NCBI GenBank assembly: GCA_947396885.1
Contig: OX377205.1
Coordinates: 64,452,969-64,516,968 of the forward strand
Origin: Heligmosomoides polygyrus polygyrus
Taxonomy: Eukaryota; Nematoda; Chromadorea; Rhabditida; Heligmosomidae
DNA length: 64,000 bases
Reading direction: 5' to 3'
Shown here one piece after another: positions 42,896 through 52,520 of this stretch. Numbering within the stretch: the first letter of the stretch is position 1; every line of letters begins with the position of its first letter. The notes under the pieces were generated by a model, which saw only the letters and a list, made by a program, of their open reading frames with translations, searched no databases and had not been told where the DNA came from. The position numbers and the translations under genes were made by a program.

Positions 42896-43889
42896 TTTTT
42901 GCGTTTTATATGTTTGGTTGAGAGTTGAACGATTCTGACATCTATATCATTTTCAGATGCTTTTGCTCAACTTCCAGTTGTACGCCGAGAAGAAATTTCT
43001 TGCCACTTGTTTATTACTGAGCGGGTTTTTAACCACAAGGCAATGATAAAGCTAATCAACGATGTATAAACGTTCAACCAGTGATACACAGTCCCAAAGT
43101 GCATGAAACAGAAGCACTGGTCACAATCGGACAGCGTATAAAAGCTACAGACTCCTCACAGGTATACCAGCGACACCACCTTCAATGTCATTATAACAAA
43201 TCCGTTCTCCTTCAGATACCCGCAGCTTCGATATCTAATGTTGTCCCTTTTTTGCATGTCAAAAGAGGGTCGTGCACAATAATGTGGGAGTGAAATCATT
43301 CCACTCGAAAACGTTATCATATGTCCACTGCTTACTTGCCTCTCCACGTCTATCAGTTCATCTTGCGGATCTCAATCTTCTTCTTCCACCACATCCAGCT
43401 GTTCGTCTTCGTCAACTTCAAGTTGACGTGTTTCGAAGTCCTTGAGTATGTTGGCCATCAATTCGGCCAGCTTGATTTTTTCCATCGAAGGCTCCTTGTC
43501 TAAAGGTGGGCCACACTTCAGCGTGGTGGGTTACCACTCGAGCATTGGCGGACATTGTTGGTGTTAGGTTTTAGGAAACCTCTGGCAGACCTCTGATTTC
43601 CAGTTGACAGGCAAAGATGAGGGTAAGAGTGTATCGATGGCCGTTAGCGTGAGTTTGCGGGATCCACAGACCTCGTTTCTTCATTTGAACCACTTGCGAC
43701 ATCACTCTCGACTCCTGGTCTTTGAAAATCCGAGCAGGATGGTTTCTCCCGAGGTCACCAGTCCATCTAGGGAAATAAACTGAGAGGAGCCTGTAGCCTT
43801 TATACGCCGTCCGTATTGTGACCTGGAAAAATTAGTAGAAAACCTCTGAAATGGTATAGACGTCAGAATCCATCAAATCACAATCAGTT

Positions 43890-44195
43890 GAAATGCACAA
43901 GTGCAGCAGCGCAGGAGAATTTGTACCCTCGACCTCCTTCGCATGAAGCAACGTCTCTATCCACTGCGCTGCGACCCGCTTGCGGCAGAGGCATCGCGGG
44001 CATACAATACCGCCGTACTCGTGAGGCGCCGATTACATCGCAATTACAACAACCCTCTGCTCCTTGGGTTTAGCGACTTGGCAAAAAATAAACACATTTT
44101 TATACTAATTGAGGAGTGGGGCCTCTCCCTATATGACTCGCTCTTCGCGTTCAGACCTACGCTTTAGACACTTCCCTTGTTAGTCGACACGAGGT
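43890..44195 (-). repeat. tRNA-like SINE arm (family 3), minus orientation
   Basis: Read on the minus strand it repeats the plus-orientation arm: CAAGGGAAG, GAGCGAGTCATATAGGGAGA, then GCGCAGTGGATAGAGACGTT and GAGGTCGAGGGTACAAATTC. The two arms with their roughly 1-kb spacer form an inverted pair inside the nested element. The open frames here are chance. Confidence 0.65.
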
Positions 44196-45200
44196 AAGCG
44201 CGGGCAAACTCGGCCCTCCGCTGCGTCCGTGCTTTCTTCGAACGCCATTGAGCGTCCTGCGGCCAGTCATGTGAGTCGGTGAATAACAAGTGAATCGTGT
44301 TATGGCTGTTCAATGACGCTTTTGCCTTCGATATACTACGGGAGGATCTCTGTTTTGTACCTCTACCCCAAGTCCAACGACGGAAAGATTAAAGTCGGAA
44401 GGAGCCTCGGTAGGAAGGTAGCACTTTCTGGAGCCTGGGAAGCTCCTGCTTTCTACCAGCAAAGACGTTAAACAAGAGAGGAAGAGCAATGGCTATGGAG
44501 TACAAGAGCCAGTCATAGTCCATTTCCTATGAAAGCGAGTCATCCACATTTTCGCAATAACACTACCCAAGTCGTAGTGTCTTATCAGGTTAGGTTACAA
44601 CCATGGACTTCGGGTCCGTTTGCTTATAAGTGAAGCGAAGCTCTTCAACGGAGCCAGAACACATACTGAACCATTTATGAGATGTGCCTTTTCTGCACCA
44701 GGTCACCTTTGTGTTACTTCTTCGTCTGTGCTAGCCATCCTTTTACCATCTAGAAGCTTCGGTATAACCTAAGAAAAGACAGTAAAATATGGAGCAAGAT
44801 CTACAACAATCTAGCTCTGCCTATCCAAGGTGTTTCTCTCTTCTCGGCGCACGAATTCTTAGGGAAGCAAGGGTGCTTCATTATAGCTTTGACACCGTCT
44901 TTTGGTCTCGTGAAGGAAATGGATGGAGCAGCCTTCGCGGCGCTTGAACAACGGCATCTGAGCCCGGACACCGACTTCCACAGCCTCGGTTCGGTCCTCC
45001 GATCCTTTTCGCAATTAACCAACTGGTATAAGAGTAACGACAATCTGAAGCCTTCGTATATGCCGCTCTGCCGAACGCAGTTTACAGTGGGTAATAAAAA
45101 AAGTAAATGTCAATCATTGGCATTGGGTGACCACAATAAGTTAGGTGTTCATTTGATTATTCGAATATTCGACTAGCCGAAATTCGATTATTCGAAATTC

Positions 45201-45375
45201 GAAATTTTGAAAATCGAATATTATTCGATCATTCGAAATTTGAAATTTTGAAAATCGAATATTATTCGATCATTCGAAACTCGAAATTTTGAAAATCGAA
45301 TATTACTCGATCATTCGAAACTCGAAATTTTGAAAATCGAATATTATTCGATCATTCGAAATTCGAAATTTTTTC
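45201..45375. repeat. 41-bp minisatellite, about four units
   Basis: GAAATTTTGAAAATCGAATA starts at 45201, 45242, 45283 and 45324, exactly 41 bp apart, with a partial fifth unit. Each unit carries palindromic TTCGAA and TCGAATATTATTCGA words. It lies directly inside the right terminus of the nested element. Confidence 0.92.
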
Positions 45376-45389
45376 CAAGGACAAAGGTA

Positions 45390-45760
45390 TGGGTGACTTG
45401 ATGCGATCGCTTATCCTTTGGACAGCAGCTACCGAATCCTTGAATGACCGAACTCTGCGACAGCTATCCCGACACCGTTCCTCTTCGTGTTCTCTCCGTT
45501 GTAGAACAGCTTGACACCTTCTCCAAACTCCTTGGCCTTCGCCCCATTCCAGCTCGTTTCCTGCAGACACCGGACTTCTGTCCTTCTGCGCTTCACCAGT
45601 TTAGCCACTTCCCTGGATCTTCCGGTCATTGTTCCCACATTCAGGGTTCCTATTCGAACTAGCTTCTTTGGCAGAGGTCGTTCTACCCTCGATAGTCCTC
45701 GCATACTGACCACAAAACTTGGGCGGAGGTTCTGCGCGTCACTTCGGGTGACGTCCTAGC
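45390..45760 (-). pseudogene. RTE LINE ORF2, endonuclease N-terminus
   Basis: Minus strand frames start near 45713 with MVSMRGLSRVERPLPKK and continue RIGTLNVGTMTGRSREVAKL, CLQETSWNGAKAKE (the catalytic E of the QET motif), GVKLFYNGENTKRNGVGIAV and VAAVQRISDRIKS. This is the N-terminal half of an RTE endonuclease. The nested element begins right after. The next RTE sequence, on its far side, is already at the end of the endonuclease. When the two flanks are joined at the TA, about half of the endonuclease is missing, so the LINE had an internal deletion before the element landed. Confidence 0.85.
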
Positions 45761-46159
45761 CTTCACACTCATTCCATTGCGACTCCTGATCACGGTTTGT
45801 GACGAGTTTCTCCATCAGCCGGCCTGTCATCCTGGGCCTAACGCTGGAACTGTTGCCATTTTTGCACCTTTTGCAGGGCATAGCGAGCTGGACATCACAT
45901 GAGGAGACATCCCATACCGACAACTGCTTATGGTGTCTACCTCCTTTCTCACCCTGTGCAGAGTTCGTATCACCCCTTTCTTGCCATCGGGGTGCCCTTT
46001 TCGTGCCTTCGGGCGTGCTGTTATTCAGACTTCGCTAGGCTTCCGAAGAATTGTCGAACTCTTTCTCAGCTTGGTAGACCCTGCCGGAGATTGAAAACCT
46101 CCGCCGTATATCGCAGTTCGACACCCATTGGCACCCCCACGTCACGATGAAGCGCTGAA

Positions 46160-47055
46160 CCATGTGGGAGACCACCGAAAATGGAGATCAAATCTGTCAA
46201 AATCAGTTCGATTTTTTGAAGTGCTAAACACTCGCTTTTACCTTATTTTGTATACGAATTTGCTCGGCCCTACGAAGTACTATGTAAACCGGCAGAAGAA
46301 TCAGTGGCGTATGCTCTTTAGCGATTTTCAGACTCCACTTCCAAACACGAATGATGTTCGATCGTGGAATTGCTTCAGTTCTATTCGGTAGTGTTAGCTT
46401 GATTCTGTTATAAACAAATTGAGTATACCTCACTCTACCAGGAACATGGATCTAGAATACTCGAATCAAGTTAACACTACCGAATAGAACTGAAGCAAAT
46501 CCACAATCGAACATCATTCGTGCTTGGAAATGGAGTATAGAAAATTGCTCTCATCTCCCTTTCTCTAGGAAACTGCCTCAATGCCTTTATGTAGGCTGGA
46601 ATGGAACAACCTTTGACAGTAGGAATGTGCGTTGCTAGCGGCGGTCTGATGCTCAGCCTCTTAGACATTACAAATAATGGACTGCACTTGTTTCTTCTCT
46701 TGAATTGCCCCGATTCCAAATGGCAGCCCAGAAATGGAAAAACTAGTTAGACGAAGAGATAGGTCAAATTCGAGAAGCATGTGCACAGAACGGCGTCTTC
46801 TGCCACAATAACATCATCAAAGACAACTCTCACGGGAAGCAGGAAAGAGCTGTTAGAGGACAGCATTGGTGTGGGCACATCCTTATAATCCGGTCCACTA
46901 CATAAATTTGGATGCCAGTTGGTTGTGATCAAAGATCACATTTACGAAAAGTGACATTTTAAAAATGTCGTAAATCGTAAATCGTAAAAAATTCGGCCAA
47001 AATAGCCGTAAATCGTATAATTGCAAATCGTAAATCGTAATTACGCACATCCCTG
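46160..47055 (-). mobile_element. hAT-like family A, second copy, truncated at its far end
   Basis: Read on the minus strand from 47055 it starts CAGGGATGTGCGTAATTACG. Reiterated ATTTACGATTTACG words follow, then GGCCGAATTTTTTACG, CAACCAACTGGC and ATGTGCCCAC, all in the same order as the copy that begins at 17706. Homology continues through AGTTTTTCCATTTC, GGGCTGCC-TTTGGAA and TCCTAGAGAAAG to GAACATCATTCGTG and GGGC-GAGCAAATT near 46270, fading near 46160, where RTE LINE sequence follows. The opposite terminus is absent, so no target duplication can be scored. Confidence 0.82.
46339..46529. repeat. inverted duplication (67-bp arms, 56-bp loop) in hAT-like copy 2
   Basis: The arm at 46339-46406, with ACGAATGATGTTCGATCGTG and TTCTATTCGGTAGTGTTA, is repeated inverted at 46463-46529 with few mismatches. 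The copy at 18.5 kb has only one version of this sequence, so a segment has been copied and flipped here. Confidence 0.88.
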
Positions 47056-50000
47056 CTCGCTCATGTTTCAGCGTCATACCGTATCGTGTTGTGTTGATGT
47101 TAGACTCTTGTCTGCGCCTTAAATAAATAACATAGACATGATACGAGCGAAGAGACCATCCAGATCGAGCAAACGTTGAGCAGAATCATTGAGTCGGTAG
47201 CGAAACAGTTTATGGATTCCATTTCCACGGTTAGTGGAACCAGCACTGTCCAGGAGATGGAGGATACACTTTCAAATTAACGAAGGCTATTAGAGGTTCA
47301 GAGATCTCTTACAAACGTTTGAGAACGTTCTACGCTTATGACCTACTTAGCCAATTTTAAAGTTTTTAACAAAGAAACAACTTTTTCGTCTTAAATTTTT
47401 GCACCATATTCACTTGCAATATTCATGTTTTGTAGGACATAGTTATCACCAAGAAATAAAATGTTGCAAATTTCAGTCAATGCGGTGAAACTAGAAAGAG
47501 TTGCGAGCTCAATCATAGAGACGATTTTCCCTGGTCCGCCACTCTGTGAACAATAAATTAAGGTTAAACGTTGCTATTGCAGATCTCCTTTGAGCCACCT
47601 CAAACTATCATATCTTGCTTGTTACGCTTTTAACCCTTTTCACATTAGCCTCCCAAAGCAAAAAATATCAGTTTACACCGACCTTCATCGCCTATCCTTT
47701 AACCGGCCGGAACATATTCCAGATACTACGGTTAGATTCCCGGCATACTACGACCTCATCGTGATGTAACGATTTTGCCCACAAGCCGATGGGCTACCGA
47801 ATTTCATTGAGCATGTCTACTGTGATGCTGGTCGAACGTTTGAATTCTTCGAAACACCAATCGCACCGCTATTTTAAGACTAGAACGTCCCTTGAATAAT
47901 CGGTCAATGTACTTGAAAGGAAACCGCTGGCGAGTGAAGGAAGTGCGTCAACATACAAAAAGTGGGAGGTTGTCGGACTACATACTTGGTGCAATGCTGA
48001 AACCGACAGCACATTCCATTTGGTGATGAGTGGAACCACTACTTGACGATACTAAGGTAATGACATCCGTTAGGTTACTTCCTGGGTTTTATAGTTTTCC
48101 ATAACGATGGGCCGTTTCTGATGCATTAACATAAAAGGTTAATTCTGTAAAATAAGGCCACAACTATGGCAGAAAGCTTATGTAGAAAACGAAGCGCTCA
48201 CAACTTTTCTTCTCCACGTTTCATTCATCGACCCAGATGAGCCAACTGTTTCCTTTTTATTGCTATTTGTGACGTCGCTCTCCACTGCCTGAAAAAATTG
48301 CTGGGTTCGCTGAACCACCATTGTAAAGTCGACAAGGGCGTTGGGTAGCAAACGAAAAAACCCCGCTGATGGAAATTCAGCAAACCCGTCAGAATTAGTT
48401 CAGAATTTGAACGCTGTGCGACGCCCTGGCTTCCTACTCGTTTGGCCGAGATGTTTTCTTTTTGTTAATTTAGAAGTATGCTCAAAGCGAATTGGTTGAA
48501 CTAGGAAACACGTCAGCCTGGATGTGCCCCCTGCATCACTCACCGTCACTGTGGTACGTAGGGTGTTCAACGAAGTCACGTATTCAGAACATCAGGATAT
48601 GAAAGCGGTAGCGAGGTACCTTGAGCTCATGCGTAGCCCTGAAAACTGTTTAGCCATTTGTCGATTAATGTGTACTATATGTAAGACCAGAATATGAGTA
48701 AATTCTTGACGACAAGTTAACAAAAGGAAAATAGCTCATTTCAGCTACTGAGACAGAAGCCTCGACTATCTTCAGACATAGCCTCTTAATGAGGTTTTAA
48801 TGGACCTTACGTGCGGATCGAGAGGGAGGAGGCGGAGGGGTGGGAGGGGGAAGAATTCAGGGATTTCGTCTGAGCCAAAATGTCACCTCGTCGACTTTCA
48901 CGCCCACATTTCAGCTGAGGCACATCGGAAGTGAACGTAACTCCTATTTACGGTTCAACAATATAGCCGATTTTTAGGAAATCAGTAACGATTTACAGTT
49001 CGCATCATTTTGAGCCGTAAATCATAAATTTTCGTGAACAAGGTTCTCAGTTGGAAAGCCTCGACTGGAAGGATGTTCTTATTTGAATGCGTTCTTACCA
49101 CACATCCCTCCGACTATGCCAGTCGAAGCCCCATCTATCGCACAGTTTCATTTATAATAGATTTATAATTTCCTGCAGTAGTCTATTGGCTCGTACACTC
49201 TGGCCTGTTGTGCAGGCCCAATATTGGCACCGCTTCATTTTCTGAGAAGCGGGTATGTCGACATGGCTCACCTTAAATGAGTGCATAGATGCTGAACACT
49301 AGCACAATAGAAAATCGACAATCCTGAGGAAACCGCTCGATGACATCTGTGCCGAAATGCCTCTAATGGCGAAGAGCATAGTTCAGAATAAAAACACACG
49401 TCGCAGAGGTGAGGAGGGTAAGCACACCATATGTGTAATGAGTGGACTAAGAACCGCCATCGTCATTCCTGTCTGTCCGATAAGATGCAAACCATCAATA
49501 ACAGTATGCATTTTTGGATTTTCGAAATTGAAAACAGACGACGAAAGATATACCGCCTCGCAGGTACACTCCAAACAGTTTCAATGTTTGGGTATCGCAA
49601 GGGGCCAATCAATCTTTCCATGTAACCGGGTCAAGTGGATTAGTTGACTGCCAGTCCAGCCGGCTAACTTACTGAGCCCAGAACATCCTAAGCGAGTTCT
49701 GGTCGGCCGAACTTCGACTTGTCGACTTCATGTCAAGCACACTTGGCCTCGATAACAGCTGGGGCGCTGGTACACTTGTAATGTTCAAGGCAAAAGGGCC
49801 CCGGGTTCGATTTCCGGCAATGCTACGCATTTTGCATTTCGTGGTCTATCGTCAGTAGAACCCTTCGTTCTCATGTCTAACACATTTTTGAACAAAAGCT
49901 TGCTAGCAGTTCCCACTTGAGTCTTTCGAGCTCTGTGAAGATGCCAAGGTCATTAAAATTTCCATACTAAGTGAGTCAAAAACGGATGCGGTCCTCTTTT

Positions 50001-51090
50001 GAAAATTCAATACAGTTTCATCTGAAAGATTTTCACGTTCGTCCTCTACTGAATCTCGTTGAGCAGCAGTAACAATCTGCGTGAGCCTGTAGAAGTACGA
50101 ATCATGGCCACACATACTTTGTGCGGCTTCTTTAGAAACTAGAAAACATGATCCAAGAAGCACTTAAAACCTGCGAACGTTATCCGAGTATGAGACGAAA
50201 AATGAGTATGACTATCAGCGCATATTTCAAAGCAGCCAAACGCTTTCAACTTAAAACATTTAGCAAGTTCAGTTACGTTTACCAAGTTCGCACTAGAATC
50301 GCGCTTTGCATGGTTTTCTACGCTAGTTTTTAGGTCCACTCTCTGATTCCCATACCTACCTGCAATATTGCAAGAAAACTAGACAAATTTTGAAGTGTTC
50401 CCGCAAGAACGTCACATTGTTTCATCTTCTGTGGCGCACGGTTCAGCTTTTTTTACTCTAATGTTAGCACGTCTGGTGGCCCTCGCCTCTCGTGTTCGAA
50501 AGAGGAACACGGTTTGGCGTCTTCGAATCGCAGTCTTCGTGAAGGATTTGCATGGCGCTTCTTTGCGTCGCGTCCAACAGTCACGAGTGCCTCACGAATT
50601 GAGGGTTGTGGCTGGCGGAGCACTCTTTTCGTGTTTATGATGTGTATCTTTTCTGCCGCTGTGTAAGGGCGCGTGCATTGGATTCCGCAGTGACTTACTT
50701 AGTGGCCTGCCGCAGTGTGGCAGGTACAGCCATGTGTGTTGTAACCTTTCCCGAGCATGACTCGGTTGGCTCTTTACACCTTGGACTTGATCGGCTCGAG
50801 CCGTCTGATGTTGCCCTTGTTTGAATCTGACCACCAATTATTGACGCCAGGTGTTCGAAGCCCGGGCGATGGCTAAACTGATCCGCTTAGCGCCGCTTCT
50901 AAGCCCAGGCTAAGCCTGACGGACCTCCACAACGAACGAGATCGCCGTCGGAGAGCAGCGGCGGCTGCTGGAATTCCGTCGTGTTGTGCTAACCGACGCA
51001 ATGAATAGCCACCCATCACGGGGCGGTGCTACTACGACGACGCCGTGAGGCGGAACCGCGAACGTATTCAAACCACGAAAGTGTCCGGAT
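47056..51090. other. about 4 kb without a supported gene
   Basis: Possible coding-like fragments on the plus strand near 47145-47370 (IEQTLSRIIESVAKQFMDSI) and near 47660-47760 (SVYTDLHRLSFNRPEHIPDT, FPAYYDL) suggest a decayed retroelement or exons, but I cannot name a family. A degenerate block with ACGATTTACAG and CCGTAAATCATAAATTTTCG (48950-49040) is a remnant of hAT-like family A subterminal sequence. A tRNA-like box B, GGGTTCGATTTCC, sits near 49801-49815 without a convincing cloverleaf. The rest is unassigned. Confidence 0.4.
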
Positions 51091-51098
51091 CGCTGAGG

Positions 51099-51104
51099 AT
51101 AAAA
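51099..51104 (+). promoter_or_regulatory. TATA-like box upstream of the secreted peptide
   Basis: ATAAAA within GGATAAAAGC, about 70 bases before the predicted ATG at 51172 and followed by GC-rich sequence. The position suits a core promoter with a short leader. No trans-splice acceptor was identified with confidence. Confidence 0.4.
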
Positions 51105-51171
51105 GCCGTCGGCGGCCGCGCAGAGCCATCCTTCTGTCTGCGACCAAAGCTTCTCCCCTGCCTCTCCACTC

Positions 51172-51359
51172 ATGCTCTCGCAGCTGCAATTGGTAGGCGC
51201 TGCGTAACAGTACACCCATCGCTCCACGAGCTGTCGCCGTTTCAGCTGATTCTGCTCATCTGCCTCCTGGCGCTCATTCTCCCGTCGTTGGCCTGCTTCG
51301 GAGGATTCGGAGGAGCCTGCTGTGGACAGCCTGCCTGTCCAGCTCCGTGTGGAAAGTAA
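51172..51359 (+). CDS. small secreted Cys/Gly-rich peptide, two exons (51172-51192, 51246-51359)
   Basis: Predicted as a 44-residue precursor. Exon 1 encodes MLSQLQL and ends at a GTAGGC donor. A 53-bp intron (51193-51245) ends TTTCAG, the strong nematode acceptor. Exon 2 continues in frame with LILLICLLALILPSLA, completing a textbook signal peptide of about 23 residues that ends in SLA. The mature part is about 21 residues, Gly/Ala/Pro-rich with five cysteines (CFGGF, then ACCG, PAC and APCGK), and stops at TAA 51357. Without splicing the frame also runs open upstream but lacks a compact start. Intron size, acceptor and signal peptide agree with one another, which is why I accept so short a gene. 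Similar tiny secreted Gly/Cys peptides are common in nematodes; function unknown. A GTAAGT lies just after the stop. Confidence 0.6.
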
Positions 51360-52267
51360 TGTAAGTTGCTCTTGAAATGTCTTTGCGTTCATCATGTTCA
51401 GTATTTTGCGATGGATTATACCAATGGAGGTGCTGTTCTCTCGAGTTTGGACCTCACTCATTGTTCACTAGGTGACCAAGGCCTACACAGCACTCGCAAA
51501 CCCGCTAGTGCCGAATTTTTTGAATTACGATCTGCTCCACACGTCGTCTGCCTGCTACAGTTTACGAGCTGTAGCTAACTTATGCAAAGGTAGCCACGAC
51601 GCAAACTACTTAAACCAACAGCCAATTTCTACAAGCCATTTTGCAGATCTATTGACGTAGATGAGGTGCAGACTGATAAGAAAGCCCTCTATAATGCGAT
51701 GTTGAAGCCATATTAAAGCTGATTTCAACGCTAGAAAACCTCTCCTAGAGAAATTTCAGGACCAGTACAATTGTTTTCCTTTAATATCTTTGACCTCTAG
51801 AGAAGGGACCAGCATTTGCTGCCCGTGAGTGGCAGGTGACAGCGCAGACCCTCTCATAACTATAGGCCAAGCCCCCTATTTCCGCTCTCCAGCGATCCCT
51901 TGTAATAGTATGCATTCCCACTACGCAAACTCCTAGTCGAGGTTCGCTTGCTTGTTGCCCTTTCTCTGACCGGTCATATTAGTAGTGGTGTAGCTGAAGT
52001 AATGCGATAGACACGGAAACTTAGAACGCTGCATGCCAACTTTCTCATACAGCCTTAAAGTAAATGCCTTGAGCGTTACATGAGGCGAGCGGTAGCGCTA
52101 TCTTTGACCGTCACTTGCACCTGGTTTCGAGGTTCTTGCTCGGGACTTGCTCATGACAACCGAGCCTTCACTCCCTCCTTGATCTGCCAGTTGGTGCACT
52201 AATTGACTAGGAGAGATAAACCCCTAACCTGCCAATTTATTGGCCGCCAAATGTCATCGCATATGGT
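51360..52267. other. unassigned spacer
   Basis: No gene recognised. An ATTAAA near 51709 is the nearest polyadenylation-like signal after the peptide gene. Confidence 0.35.
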
Positions 52268-52520
52268 TAAAAAAGGACAAAGGTCAAAGGTAAGCGTCAG
52301 TCAAATTCTTTGTAGGATGCGCCTAGCAGCCTGTACAATGAATTGCGATGGCCAGCCGATGGACAATTCAGAGTTTTATCCTCCCCATACAAGTGCGATA
52401 CCAATTCACCGACCCCAGAGGGATGGAAGGCTTGGTTGGCCTAGGTGGTGAATCCTAACCAAGGATCTTAAATCGGATGTGCATGCGACAGCTGGCGCCT
52501 TATCTGACTCCACACGACCT
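52268..52520 (-). repeat. SINE family 1, diverged copy
   Basis: On the minus strand it carries a degraded head ending GTGTGGAGTCAGATAAGGCG, a box B reading GGTTAGGATTC, CCATCCCTCTGGGGTCGGTG, GGGAGGATAAAAC, CCATCGGCTGGCCATCGCAA and an end with CTTTGACCTTTGTCC. Order and spacing match the copy at 3112-3420. Confidence 0.68.

Larger units (their letters stand above)
42366..45389. mobile_element. 3-kb TIR element nested in the RTE LINE, with CGAATATTCG-rich ends
   Basis: Both ends read TACCTTTGTCCTT inward (42366 and 45389), leaving a TA on each side that is a plausible target duplication. Immediately inside, both ends consist of reiterated TTCGAA and CGAATATTCG words (42378-42525 and 45150-45375). 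The flanks are both RTE LINE on the same strand, which proves insertion. The inside has two inverted tRNA-like SINE arms (42620-42895 and 43890-44195) and no recognisable transposase; the plus-strand frame at 44889-45176 has no known motif. Superfamily unknown. The terminal wording differs from the CAGGG elements. Confidence 0.75.

Noticed and set aside
45201..45375. Regular 41-bp repeats considered as a CRISPR array
   Set aside because: Units are contiguous with no unique spacers, lie in a eukaryotic transposon end, and no cas genes are present.
49741..49830. Possible tRNA gene with GGGTTCGATTTCC
   Set aside because: A box B-like word is present but D-arm and acceptor stems do not pair convincingly; more likely a tRNA-derived fragment.
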